This document shows, in pieces, positions 15,573 through 24,361 of a stretch of 64,000 bases of DNA. Source of the DNA: Stygiobacter sp. RIFOXYC2_FULL_38_25 (GTDB lineage: Bacteria; Bacteroidota; Ignavibacteria; Ignavibacteriales; Melioribacteraceae); NCBI GenBank assembly GCA_001803165.1, contig MHAZ01000021.1:248001-312000 (forward strand), in the 5' to 3' direction. A program made the position numbers and the translations under genes. Within the stretch, counting starts at the first letter, position 1. Every line of letters begins with the position of its first letter. Under the pieces are notes generated by a model. That model was not told the DNA's origin, did no database searches, and saw only the letters and a list, made by a program, of their open reading frames with translations.

Positions 15573-18323
15573 ATGACATCGAACGAAATTAGACAGCAAT
15601 TTTTAGACTTTTTCAAAAGCAAAGAACATAGAATTGTTCCTAGCGCCCCTGTTGTTCCACACGGCGACCCAACTCTTCTTTTCACTAATGCCGGCATGAA
15701 TCAATTTAAGGATGTGTTCTTGGGTAACGGAAGCCGCGAATATAAACGCGCCGCAGATACTCAAAAGTGTATCCGTGTTTCCGGTAAGCATAACGATCTC
15801 GAAGAAGTTGGTCACGATACATACCACCACACATTTTTTGAAATGCTCGGCAATTGGAGTTTTGGTAATTATTACAAAAAAGAAGCTATCGCTTGGGCTT
15901 GGGAATTACTAGCTGAAGTTTGGAAACTACCTAAAGAAAGAATTTGGGTTACAGTTTACAGAACCGATGACGAAGCGATGGACTTTTGGAAGAGCGAGAC
16001 TGATATTAATCATGAACACATTTTACGTTTTGATGAAAAAGATAATTTTTGGGAAATGGGAGATACCGGTCCATGCGGTCCTTGCTCGGAAATTCACATC
16101 AATCTTAGTGATGATTTGAACGCCGGACATTTGGTAAACGCTGGTTCGCCATTGTGTATTGAGATTTGGAATTTGGTTTTCATTCAATACAACCGTGATG
16201 AAAGCGGAACGCTGCACGAACTTCCGGCTAAACATGTTGATACCGGAATGGGTTTTGAGCGCGTGTGTGCAGTTCTTCAGCAAAAGAAATCAAATTATGA
16301 TACTGATGTTTTCACACCGATCATCAATGCAGTTTCCAAACTTTCCGGAATCGCTTACGATATTTCTCTTCCAGCGGACGATAATTCTCCGGTTGGACAA
16401 AGCAACGTTTCGATGCGTGTAATTGCAGATCATATACGCACTTTAACCTTTGCAATTGGTGATGGCGCAACGCCGGGCAACGAAGGACGAGGATATGTTC
16501 TACGCCGTTTGCTTCGTCGCGCAGCTCGTTACGGAAGAAAAATTAATCTGAAGGAACCATTCTTATATAAACTTGTTTCTGTGGTTGTAGAAAACTTCTC
16601 ACACGTTTTTCCCGAAGTGAAGGCAAATCAAGCTCAGATTGAAAAAATCATCAAAGCTGAAGAAGAAAGCTTTAATGTTACTCTCGATAGAGGAATTGAG
16701 GAGTATAATAGAATAGCATCTGGTACTTTAATTAGATCGATTGCTGCAAAAACTTCTTATAAGGCTTTTGCAATATACAAGTTTGAGTATAGGGACTGGG
16801 AAATCATAATCAACATGGAAAATGGTGGTGAAGTTGAGAAAATCCTTTTTAATGATGTTAATCAGGAACTACTCAAAAAGTATAATTTGGGTGATGTACT
16901 CATACCGGGAGAGGAAGTATTTAAATTAAAAGATACTTATGGATTTCCCGAAGATCTAATACGCATTTTAGCTCGTGAAAAAGGGTTTATAGTTGATGAA
17001 GACAGTTTTAACGAATTTATGGATGAGCAAAAGGAGCGCGCGCGTAAATCAACTAAGGACAAAATTTCTTCTGCTCATGCCGTTGTTGATAACTTGGAAG
17101 GTTTTGAAATTACTTCTAACGAACCAACTATTTTTACCGGCTATACAGAATTAGCTTCTAAGGTAAAAGTAGTTGGTATAAAGAAAACCGAAACGAACAC
17201 GTTTGTTGTACTGGATAGAACTCCTTTCTATGCAGAGAGCGGCGGACAGGTTGATGATCATGGCTGGATTGAATTCACCGGCACAAAATTCAAAGTTGAT
17301 GCGCTTTCCAGAGTAAATGGAATGGTTGTTCACATTATTGACGAAGTTGCTAACATAAAAATTGGCGATGAAGTAACTGCTATTGTTGATGGAAAGCGCC
17401 GCGCTGATATTATGCGCAATCACTCTGCTACACACTTTTTGCACAAAGCGCTAAGAGAAATTCTCGGTCAGCATGTTCAACAGTCGGGCTCACTTGTTGA
17501 GCCGGAAAGACTGCGTTTCGATTTTAGTCATTTCGAAAAAGTAAAAAAAGCCGAACTTGACGCAATTGAATCTTTGGTAAACGAAAAACTGCGCGAGAAC
17601 ATTCCACTCTCTCATCACCGCGATACGCCATTTGAAGAGGCAAAGAAAATGGGTGCGCTAATGTTCTTTGGCGATAAATATGGCGATAAAGTAAACGTAG
17701 TACAGTTTGGCAACTACACAATGGAATTCTGCGGCGGAACGCACGTTAAGAACAGCTCGGAGATTGGCTTGTTCAAAATTGTAAGCGAGTCTTCCATAGC
17801 CAGCGGCGTGCGTAGAATTGAAGCCGTTACCGGAGCGGGCGTTGAAAAGCTAATTGAGAATTTGGAATTGAGAATTGAGAATGATGAAAAGAAAATAAAT
17901 GAACTGCATGAGGAGAAGAAAAAACTTGAAAAAGAAATTGCCGCGCTTCAATTAAAAGAAAAACTCGGCGGAATTGATTCAATCGTTTCCTCGCCGGTTG
18001 AAGTTAACGGAATCAAAATTTTCAAAGGGAAAGTTTCCGCTTCCAACATGGATGAGTTAAAATCTATGGGAGATGAACTCCGCGAGAAAATGAAAAGCGG
18101 CGTTGGTGTTATGATTTCCGAAATTGAAGGTAAAGTTGGAATTGTAGCTGTTGTTTCTGATGATTTAATCAAAGAGAGAAAAATTCTCGCCGGAAATATT
18201 GTTAAGCAAGTCGCGCAAATTGTCGGCGGCAGCGGCGGCGGGCGTCCTCATCTTGCAACAGCCGGCGGCAAAGATGTTACCAAGATTGATGAAGCGCTGG
18301 ATTCGGTCACTAAATTATTCTAA
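15573..18323 (+). CDS. alaS: Alanine--tRNA ligase (AlaRS) with an extra insertion
   Basis: A 916-residue class II aminoacyl-tRNA synthetase that charges tRNA-Ala. Visible parts: catalytic core at 1-300 (TLLFTNAGMNQFKD, HHTFFEMLGNWSFG, DTGPCGPCSEI, RGYVLRRLLRRAARYG); editing domain with RNHSATHFLHKALRE and CGGTHV; a coiled coil; and a C-terminal C-Ala domain with GGSGGGRPHLATAGG. The ATG at 15573 gives the usual TSNEIRQQFLDFF start. Between VTLDRGIEE (residues 369-377) and GEEVFKLKDTYGFPEDL (446-462) there are about 70 residues, where relatives usually have about 20. That makes roughly 45-50 extra residues (nucleotides about 16710-16905) in more AT-rich sequence. All core motifs are intact, so it is expected to be active. 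A terminator follows. Confidence 0.96.
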   Translation: MTSNEIRQQFLDFFKSKEHRIVPSAPVVPHGDPTLLFTNAGMNQFKDVFLGNGSREYKRAADTQKCIRVSGKHNDLEEVGHDTYHHTFFEMLGNWSFGNYYKKEAIAWAWELLAEVWKLPKERIWVTVYRTDDEAMDFWKSETDINHEHILRFDEKDNFWEMGDTGPCGPCSEIHINLSDDLNAGHLVNAGSPLCIEIWNLVFIQYNRDESGTLHELPAKHVDTGMGFERVCAVLQQKKSNYDTDVFTPIINAVSKLSGIAYDISLPADDNSPVGQSNVSMRVIADHIRTLTFAIGDGATPGNEGRGYVLRRLLRRAARYGRKINLKEPFLYKLVSVVVENFSHVFPEVKANQAQIEKIIKAEEESFNVTLDRGIEEYNRIASGTLIRSIAAKTSYKAFAIYKFEYRDWEIIINMENGGEVEKILFNDVNQELLKKYNLGDVLIPGEEVFKLKDTYGFPEDLIRILAREKGFIVDEDSFNEFMDEQKERARKSTKDKISSAHAVVDNLEGFEITSNEPTIFTGYTELASKVKVVGIKKTETNTFVVLDRTPFYAESGGQVDDHGWIEFTGTKFKVDALSRVNGMVVHIIDEVANIKIGDEVTAIVDGKRRADIMRNHSATHFLHKALREILGQHVQQSGSLVEPERLRFDFSHFEKVKKAELDAIESLVNEKLRENIPLSHHRDTPFEEAKKMGALMFFGDKYGDKVNVVQFGNYTMEFCGGTHVKNSSEIGLFKIVSESSIASGVRRIEAVTGAGVEKLIENLELRIENDEKKINELHEEKKKLEKEIAALQLKEKLGGIDSIVSSPVEVNGIKIFKGKVSASNMDELKSMGDELREKMKSGVGVMISEIEGKVGIVAVVSDDLIKERKILAGNIVKQVAQIVGGSGGGRPHLATAGGKDVTKIDEALDSVTKLF

Positions 18324-18329
18324 ATAGAA

Positions 18330-18355
18330 AAGTCCGCCAGATGGTGGACTTTTTT
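18330..18355 (+). terminator. Rho-independent terminator of alaS
   Basis: The sequence AAGTCC-GCC, a short loop and GGT-GGACTT form a stem followed by a run of T (18350-18355). It lies seven bases after the alaS stop and faces the convergent ABC permease gene. Confidence 0.85.
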
Positions 18356-18382
18356 CACTCGATTTACAAAACAAGTCTATTC

Positions 18383-19159
18383 TTATTTAACACGCATTCT
18401 TGCATGGATAGCATAACCGAAAATTGTAACCGCTATTGAACAAACAAAACTAAATAACACCGGGTTAACGAAAACCCACCCATTGTTTTTTACTAGATCC
18501 TGTGCGGCAAAAAATGGATATGCATACGGATAATAAACAATATTTTCCCATCTTAAGAGAAATGCTGATGTTAGTGTTGCAAGAACTGAAAATCCCAGCG
18601 GCAGTACAAAATTTTGAAATATTATACTGACAACAAATTGAATTGATATAATCCCAATAGATGCCAGCATAACTTTTAGAAATGAAAGAGGAAGGATAGA
18701 CGTAATTACATACTTACCGAAAGGTATTTCCGGACGAAACGCCGCCAGCATTTTCATTGACAAATAGTTTATGAGATAAAAGAAAACCATTGTAGCCGCA
18801 ACTATTAAAATGCTGATTAAATATTTTGCGGTGTACACACTTATTTTAGGTATCGGCAAAGAATAAACATGCCGCCAAACATTATTCTTATGTTCATTAA
18901 AGTTGATGTAGAAAGTTATTATCCCAATGAAAAGAGGCATAAATAGGATTGACCACATCATCATAGAATTGTTTGTGTAATGAATCCACAAATTTCCCTT
19001 TGCTGTTGCCAGCATTTGTGGGCGGCTAAGAAAAATCATAAAATTCATAAATACTATGAATAGTGGAAATATTAACGCACTCCACAAACCTAGTGTGTTT
19101 TTAATTTTGATAATCTCTACCCTTAACGCTCTATATAAATAAATAGAATTATCCTTCAT
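18383..19159 (-). CDS. ABC-2 type transporter permease
   Basis: A 258-residue membrane protein with about six hydrophobic segments (for example LGLWSALIFPLFIVFMNFMI near the start, IISIQFVVSIIFQNFVLPLG in the middle, and FSFVCSIAVTIFGYAIHARM at the end). It fits the ABC-2/bacitracin-exporter permease type (BcrB/GldF-like). Its start overlaps the stop of the ATP-binding subunit gene by 11 bp, so the two form an operon and presumably one exporter. The substrate cannot be read from the sequence; relatives move peptide antibiotics or unknown envelope components. The next gene upstream is a LytTR regulator, a common regulatory partner of such exporters. Confidence 0.85.
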   Translation of the reverse strand: MKDNSIYLYRALRVEIIKIKNTLGLWSALIFPLFIVFMNFMIFLSRPQMLATAKGNLWIHYTNNSMMMWSILFMPLFIGIITFYINFNEHKNNVWRHVYSLPIPKISVYTAKYLISILIVAATMVFFYLINYLSMKMLAAFRPEIPFGKYVITSILPLSFLKVMLASIGIISIQFVVSIIFQNFVLPLGFSVLATLTSAFLLRWENIVYYPYAYPFFAAQDLVKNNGWVFVNPVLFSFVCSIAVTIFGYAIHARMRVK

Positions 19160-20072
19160 AAGCTTCTCGCTGTTTTTTAGTTAAATCAAAGAATAGCTCT
19201 TCCAAAGATTTTTGCTCGTTGCGTAAACCGTAAATCGAAACGTCATTATGCGTAATCTGATAAAGCAACTTGGAAATGTCCGACTTTTCTTTTATTTCTA
19301 CTTTAATCGTAAAGTCGTTTTCTTTATGGAATACATAACCCGATTCTTTTAGTACGTTGGTAAGCTTATCCGTTTCGTCGGTTTCAATTAAAATTTTATT
19401 AATCGAGACGGAATACAGCTCGGAAAGCTTTCCTTGAAACACCAATTCACCTTTATTTATAACTCCGACATGAGTAACCAGCTTCTCAACTTCATTTAGA
19501 ATGTGGCTGGAAAGAAAAATTGTCGTTTTACATTCTTGATTTAAATAAAGAAGAAGCTCTCTAATTTCCTTTATTCCGTGAGGATCAAGACCATTTGTAG
19601 GTTCATCAAGTATTAACAGTTTTGGTTCGGATAAAAGAGCCATAGCAATTCCTAATCGCTGTTTCATTCCGAGTGAATATGTTTTAACTTTTTTAGTGGC
19701 TGACTTAGATAAGCCAACAATTTCCAGTACATGATTTACTTTTTTCTTTTCGGCACCTATTACAATCCGCGTGATTTCCAGATTGTCTTTTGCGGAAAGG
19801 TGATCATACAATGCCGGTGTTTCAACTAAAGCACCGATATCTTTTAGTATTGAGACTCTTTCTTTGTTTATCTCTTTTCCAAAAACAAAAATTTTCTTGG
19901 GCTCTACCGGATACAAACCAAGTATTGCTCTAATTGAAGTTGATTTTCCGGCTCCGTTTGGCCCAACAAAACCATAAATGGAATTTCTTGGAACTTCTAG
20001 ACAAAGATTATTTAGCGCCAAATAATCCTTGAAGCGAAACGATAGGTTATTTGTTTGAATAATGGCAGACAA
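19149..20072 (-). CDS. ABC transporter ATP-binding protein
   Basis: About 307 residues. It has Walker A GPNGAGKST, the signature YSLGMKQRLGIAMALL, Walker B KLLILDEPTNGLDPHG and the H-loop region IFLSSHILNEVEKL. The C-terminal extension of about 90 residues is typical of BcrA/CcmA-type exporter ATPases. A TTG at 20072 is chosen as the start because GGAG lies five bases before it and the product then begins LSAIIQTNNLSFRF like its relatives. The frame stays open back to another TTG at 20099. It works with the overlapping permease gene. ATPase function is certain; transport direction (export) is inferred from the family. Confidence 0.92.
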   Translation of the reverse strand: MSAIIQTNNLSFRFKDYLALNNLCLEVPRNSIYGFVGPNGAGKSTSIRAILGLYPVEPKKIFVFGKEINKERVSILKDIGALVETPALYDHLSAKDNLEITRIVIGAEKKKVNHVLEIVGLSKSATKKVKTYSLGMKQRLGIAMALLSEPKLLILDEPTNGLDPHGIKEIRELLLYLNQECKTTIFLSSHILNEVEKLVTHVGVINKGELVFQGKLSELYSVSINKILIETDETDKLTNVLKESGYVFHKENDFTIKVEIKEKSDISKLLYQITHNDVSIYGLRNEQKSLEELFFDLTKKQREAYEG

Positions 20073-20184
20073 GGTTTCTCCAAAATATTTGCACACCAAA
20101 GACGAAAAGTTATTCGGTTTTGTTACAAAGTGAAGTTATTTTTTGTAAGAGAGCGGTTTGATTTTTATATCAATAGCTTGAAAA

Positions 20185-20949
20185 CTACGAAGGAAACGTA
20201 TGGCGCATTATATTCGCGTACCTATGGCTAAAGTCGAATGACTCGGCGATATGTTTGAGATAAACGGTATAAGTACGTTCGTTAGCCCGCACAATTTTGT
20301 CTATATATTCCAAATTAATAATTGTAGCTCTGTGTATTTGCAAAAAAGAATTTGAAGGTAATACGCCAAGCCAATTTTTTAGGGATTTTCTAACAACAAT
20401 TTTGCAATTATCCTTTGTGGTTAGCTTGCTGTATTCTTTTAATGCTATAATGCAAACAATATCGGTGAACTTAATAAGCTTTAGCTTGTTTCCAATTTTG
20501 ACCAATATGTGGTCGTCCCTTTTAGGTTTTATTGACTCCTCTTCAAAGGAGTTAAGACTGTTGTTTATTGATGCTTTCAATTTGCCGAGCTTTTCCATCC
20601 TTTTATTAATCGAATTAAGAAGAGACAACCTAATAAACTCTGCCGGAATATAGTCATCCACGCCAAGTTCCATTACGTTTCTCTGCTGTTCGAAAGAAGA
20701 ATTATTTGAGATGACAAATAGCGGGAGTTGTGAAGTTGATTCGCTGTTGCAAATTTTTTTGATGAGCCGCAAATCAGTTTCGCCGTTTGTAAATTCAAAA
20801 AGAATTAGGTTGGGAATGTATCGCGAGGCAATTTCAAGTCCATCTTTTTTATCATGCGAAAAATAAATTTCGAAGTCCGTTTGTGGGAGGAGTGTAAAAG
20901 CTTTTTTAAGGTCCTCGCTTTTGCTGCCGATTACCAGAACTTTTTTCAA
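20185..20949 (-). CDS. LytTR-family regulator with degenerate receiver domain
   Basis: 254 residues. An N-terminal receiver-like domain (1-120) is followed by a LytTR DNA-binding domain (about 150-250) with CIIALKEYSKLTTKDNCKIV, VRKSLKNWLGVLPSNSFLQI and HRATIINLEYIDKIV. In the receiver the phosphoacceptor position is Glu (E52 in LILFEFTNG) and the usual acidic pair is replaced by G8-S9 (VIGSK). Phosphorylation by a kinase is therefore unlikely. It may be constitutively active or respond to another signal, and no histidine kinase is adjacent. The start is a TTG at 20949. LytTR factors often regulate exporters or bacteriocin functions, and an ABC exporter lies just downstream on the same strand. 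Confidence 0.86.
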   Translation of the reverse strand: MKKVLVIGSKSEDLKKAFTLLPQTDFEIYFSHDKKDGLEIASRYIPNLILFEFTNGETDLRLIKKICNSESTSQLPLFVISNNSSFEQQRNVMELGVDDYIPAEFIRLSLLNSINKRMEKLGKLKASINNSLNSFEEESIKPKRDDHILVKIGNKLKLIKFTDIVCIIALKEYSKLTTKDNCKIVVRKSLKNWLGVLPSNSFLQIHRATIINLEYIDKIVRANERTYTVYLKHIAESFDFSHRYANIMRHTFPS

Positions 20950-21081
20950 TAATTTCTCTATTCAGCTACCAAAACTTAGAAAACATTTCTGATATATCCA
21001 TTTGCAAATTATTCAATCACGTCGTTTTGTCCGTTTTAAAAATTCGAACGTTTGCGACAAATCTGTTACGCTCGTTGCAAA

Positions 21082-21102
21082 AAATTACTTCGTGAGTAAT
21101 TT
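21082..21102. promoter_or_regulatory. Palindrome between LytTR gene and porin-amt operon
   Basis: AAATTACT (21082-21089) and AGTAATTT (21095-21102) are perfect 8-bp arms around TCGTG, about 70 bp upstream of the porin start. The position between divergent genes suits an operator; a short hairpin is the alternative. Confidence 0.35.
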
Positions 21103-21172
21103 ATTTCAAAACTTGCTGTGTAATTTTTTTTACAATAACTAAAGATTCTTTAACTACTAAAGGAAACTGTTT

Positions 21173-21922
21173 ATGAAAGAAAGAAAATTCTATTTATGCT
21201 TCACTTTCATACTCATCTTAATGACCATCAAATATTCACATGCTCAAAAATTATCTTTAAGCGCAAATGCAGATTTGGTAAGCAGATACGTTTGGAGAGG
21301 ATTGAACATCAACGATCAGCCGAATATTCAACCTGCAATCACTTTTAAGCTTGCAAATCTTCAATTCGGTTTTTGGGGTTCATACGGTCTTTCGCATACC
21401 AATTCAACCGATGAACTTCACAACACAAGTCACGAAATTGATTCGTGGATTAGCTATTCAATTCCGGTTGAAAACATAGCAAACATTACCGCTGTTGTTA
21501 CTGATTACTATTATCCTAACGGCGGAATAAGAATCGGCAACTTTCATAATTACGACGACAAAAACGGGCAAGGTGCTCACACAATTGAAGCCGGTCTTTC
21601 TATAGCAGGAGTTGAATCGTTTCCTTTAACATTGTGCTGTTACATGAATGTTTACAACGACAAAGGAAACAATATTTATTTTCAAGCGGAATACACAACA
21701 ACTGTTGACGATTTTGGTCTCTCATTTTTTGCTGGTATGGCATTCGGAAGCAAAGATACTCCGCTTTATTACGGAACTGATAAATTTAGTTTGATCAACA
21801 CCGGCATTAAAGCATCGAAGCAAATAAAAATATCGGAAAGTTTTTCTTTACCTGTTTATTGCAGTTACACACTTAATCCAAAAGCCGAAATCTCCTATAT
21901 GGTTTTCGGAATCAGCTTTTAA
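21173..21922 (+). CDS. TorF-family putative outer-membrane porin
   Basis: 249 residues with a signal peptide ending near SHAQ (about residue 25). The mature start ADLVSRYVWRGLNINDQPNI, followed by QPAITFKLANLQFGFWGSYG, is the hallmark of the Gcw_chp/TorF outer-membrane family. Alternating beta-strand sequence continues to a C-terminal SYMVFGISF strand with terminal Phe, as in outer-membrane barrels. The ammonium transporter gene follows after 30 bp, so the pair is probably co-transcribed, with the porin letting the substrate reach the inner-membrane transporter. A similar porin-amt pairing is found in other Bacteroidota. Porin function is a family prediction, not shown here. Confidence 0.82.
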   Translation: MKERKFYLCFTFILILMTIKYSHAQKLSLSANADLVSRYVWRGLNINDQPNIQPAITFKLANLQFGFWGSYGLSHTNSTDELHNTSHEIDSWISYSIPVENIANITAVVTDYYYPNGGIRIGNFHNYDDKNGQGAHTIEAGLSIAGVESFPLTLCCYMNVYNDKGNNIYFQAEYTTTVDDFGLSFFAGMAFGSKDTPLYYGTDKFSLINTGIKASKQIKISESFSLPVYCSYTLNPKAEISYMVFGISF

Positions 21923-21952
21923 TTAATCAATCCAAAATAAGTAGAGGTAATT

Positions 21953-23173
21953 ATGATCGATACCGGCAGTACAGGCTTTATGTTGATAGCCGCCAGTTTA
22001 GTTATGTTAATGACACCCGGTTTGGCTTTCTTTTACGGAGGCTTAGTTGGAAGAAAAAATGTTCTTGGTATTATGATTCAAAGCTTTGTTTCGTTGGTCT
22101 GGACTACAGTTCTTTGGTTTGCTTTTGGTTATTCACTTTGCTTTAGCGGAGGCGAGGGCGGAGTAATTGGAAACTTGAATATGGCATTTTTAGCCGGAAC
22201 AGATTTAAATTCTATATTCACCGGAAACAATCAAATTCCACTTTACGTTTTTGTAGCTTACCAAATGATGTTCGCAATAATTACTCCCGCATTAATTAGC
22301 GGCGCATTTACAAACAGAGTTCGTTTCCCCGCTTATATGATATTCTTAACGTTGTGGCTGATATGCGTTTACTTTCCATTGGTACATATGGTTTGGGGAA
22401 ATGGTTTGTTAGCTCAATGGGGAGTTTTAGATTTTGCGGGCGGCATCGTTGTTCATGCAAGTGCAGGAATGGCTGCATTAGCTTCGGTATTCTACGTTGG
22501 AAAGAGAAACATAATTGAAAGAGGTCCTCACAGTATTCCTTTGGTTGCTTTGGGAACCGGTTTGCTTTGGTTTGGTTGGTATGGCTTTAATGCCGGAAGT
22601 GAGTTTAAAGTTGATAACATTACCGTTGCTGCATTTTTGAATACAGACGTTGCCGCTTCTTTTGCGGGAGTAACATGGCTATTCTTAGCATGGATTCTAG
22701 AGAAGAAACCAAAACTTATTGGTTTGTTAACCGGTTCAGTTGCCGGTCTTGCTACTATTACACCGGCAGCGGGATTCATAACAATAGGGCATGCGGCCTT
22801 AATTGGAATTGTTGCCGGAGTTGTTTGTTACTTTGCCGTAGCATTGAAAAACAAACTCAAATGGGATGACGCACTTGATGTTTGGGGTGTTCACGGTGTT
22901 GGTGGAATTTTAGGTGTTATGATGCTAGGTCTTTTCGCATCAAAAGCTGTCAATCCAATGGTAACTATTGACGGCTTACTTATTGGCGGTTCATGGGAAT
23001 TTTTTATGAAACAAGCTGTTTCGGTATTTGCTGTAGGAGCTTACTGTTTTGTTTTCACTTATATAATGCTGAAGGCAATAAATCTAATTACTCCGGTTAA
23101 AGTTACAAGACAAGAAGAAGAGGCAGGTATGGATGCTTCTTTACATGGTGAAATCGCCTATGAACAAGATTAG
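21953..23173 (+). CDS. amtB: Ammonium transporter (Amt family)
   Basis: A 406-residue inner-membrane protein with eleven expected helices. The first helix has LVMLMTPGLAFFYGGLVGRK, the Amt signature region. The pore twin histidines are visible in GGIVVHASAGMAAL and DVWGVHGVGGILGV. The conserved LGTGLLWFGWYGFNAGSE block is present. It conducts ammonia/ammonium into the cell. The C-terminal tail (VKVTRQEEEAGMDASLHGEI) carries the conserved D-x-x-x-H-G-E element of Amt tails, which takes part in GlnK/P-II control. No P-II gene is next to it. It follows the porin gene and ends at a strong bidirectional hairpin. Confidence 0.95.
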   Translation: MIDTGSTGFMLIAASLVMLMTPGLAFFYGGLVGRKNVLGIMIQSFVSLVWTTVLWFAFGYSLCFSGGEGGVIGNLNMAFLAGTDLNSIFTGNNQIPLYVFVAYQMMFAIITPALISGAFTNRVRFPAYMIFLTLWLICVYFPLVHMVWGNGLLAQWGVLDFAGGIVVHASAGMAALASVFYVGKRNIIERGPHSIPLVALGTGLLWFGWYGFNAGSEFKVDNITVAAFLNTDVAASFAGVTWLFLAWILEKKPKLIGLLTGSVAGLATITPAAGFITIGHAALIGIVAGVVCYFAVALKNKLKWDDALDVWGVHGVGGILGVMMLGLFASKAVNPMVTIDGLLIGGSWEFFMKQAVSVFAVGAYCFVFTYIMLKAINLITPVKVTRQEEEAGMDASLHGEIAYEQD

Positions 23174-23210
23174 ATTTATCTTTAACAATTATTTGTAAAA
23201 TGGTTACAAT

Positions 23211-23241
23211 AAATAATGCCGGATTAAGTCCGGCATTATTT
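23211..23241. terminator. Bidirectional terminator
   Basis: AAATAATGCCGGA (23211-23223) pairs perfectly with TCCGGCATTATTT (23229-23241) around a 5-nt loop, with A/T-rich flanks on both sides. It separates the convergent amtB and small secreted protein genes. Confidence 0.88.
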
Positions 23242-23249
23242 CAAAATTA

Positions 23250-23606
23250 TTATTCCTCAATATCCGCCCAGGCTTTGCCATCTTTATAGTGTAAAACAAT
23301 TTTAACAGCTTTACACAGATCAATTTTTTCCCATTCAATTGCATTGCCGTCGCTGTCTGCAATTCTTAGATCCCACAAACAAACATCCTCTTTGGGATCA
23401 AACGCAATATCGCATTCTTGATCAACATCTAATGCATCTTGACCGAGCACATCTTCGCCCCATTCATCCGCATCGCTTGGAGTAATGTGAAGCTCGTTGA
23501 TTATCACACCGGTTTTGTTAACAACTGTTACGTCTTGCTTACCTTGAGCAGAAAGATTAATAACAAAGACAAAGAGAACTGCAAAAACGAAAAACATTTT
23601 TTTCAT
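23250..23606 (-). CDS. Small secreted protein of unknown function
   Basis: 118 residues with a clear Sec signal peptide (MKKMFFVFAVLFVFVINLSA, cut near AQ). The mature part reads VTVVNKTGVIINELHITPSD, then ADEWGEDVLGQDALDVDQEC and CLWDLRIADSDGNAIEWEKI. This resembles a recurrent bacterial domain in which a 'neutral' beta-sandwich-like sequence carries NxTGxxIxxLxxxP, DWGxDxLG and DLR/K-x-D motifs. The role of that domain is not known to me. Two cysteines could form a disulphide. AGAGG precedes the ATG. It stands alone, facing amtB across a shared terminator. Confidence 0.78.
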   Translation of the reverse strand: MKKMFFVFAVLFVFVINLSAQGKQDVTVVNKTGVIINELHITPSDADEWGEDVLGQDALDVDQECDIAFDPKEDVCLWDLRIADSDGNAIEWEKIDLCKAVKIVLHYKDGKAWADIEE

Positions 23607-23732
23607 TGTTACCTCTTATTTAATTGTTACATGATTATTGTTAATTAGGATTGCTTGTATATTCAATATTTAATCTAATCTAAGTTACCGAGAGAGGCAA
23701 CAATTATTTACTTATAGATACGGCATGAGTTT

Positions 23733-24293
23733 TTACTTTTTTGTGTGTCGAAAGCACTCAACGGTGTGATCGTTAACCATTCCAACCGCTTGCATGAAGG
23801 CGTAACAAATTGTTGAACCAACAAACTTGAATCCGCGCTTTTTTAAATCTTTGCTCATAGCATCGGATTCAGCAGTCTTAGCCGGAATCTCTTTCAACAT
23901 TTTCCATTCGTTCTTAATTGTTTTGCCGCCGACAAACTGCCAGATGTATTTATCAAACGAGCCGAATTCTTTTTGTACCTCCAAATAGCATTTTGCGTTC
24001 TGAATTGTTGCAGCAATTTTCAATCTGTTCCGTACGATTCCTTCGTTCTGCAGAAGCGCTTTTACTTTTTCGGAATCATACTTTACAATTTTCTTCGCGT
24101 CAAAATTGTTGAAGGCTTTTCGGTAATTTTCTCTTTTGCGGAGAATTGTAATCCAGCTTAAGCCGGCCTGGGCGCCTTCAAGAATCAACATTTCAAAAAG
24201 TTTTTGATCATCATGAACAGGTACACCCCATTCTTCATCGTGATAATCTATATATAATGGATCGTTTGTTGACCAGCCGCAACGTGTTTTCAT
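23733..24293 (-). CDS. tag: DNA-3-methyladenine glycosylase I
   Basis: A 186-residue base-excision repair enzyme that removes 3-methyladenine from DNA. The start RCGWSTNDPLYIDYHDEEWG, then VPVHDDQKLFEMLILEGAQA and GLSWITILRKRENYRKAF, is the diagnostic Tag sequence. The zinc-site residues (Cys near the N-terminus and the DHTVECFRH end) and FKFVGSTICYAFMQAVGMVN also match. The length is normal. GGAG precedes the ATG. It is a single gene, next to an aldehyde dehydrogenase on the same strand. Another alkylation-repair gene (ada) is about 7 kb away, but there is no sign that they are linked. Confidence 0.95.
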   Translation of the reverse strand: MKTRCGWSTNDPLYIDYHDEEWGVPVHDDQKLFEMLILEGAQAGLSWITILRKRENYRKAFNNFDAKKIVKYDSEKVKALLQNEGIVRNRLKIAATIQNAKCYLEVQKEFGSFDKYIWQFVGGKTIKNEWKMLKEIPAKTAESDAMSKDLKKRGFKFVGSTICYAFMQAVGMVNDHTVECFRHTKK

Positions 24294-24361
24294 TCTTTAC
24301 TCCAATTGTTGATTCCAAAGTAACTGCCGTAAATGACAACAGTATGTCATATTCAAAACGA

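Noticed and set aside
21015-21055. Possible LytTR direct repeats (CGTTTT/CGTTTG) upstream of the porin
   Set aside because: Spacing between the repeats (17 and 26 bp) does not fit the usual 21-22 bp between LytTR half-sites.
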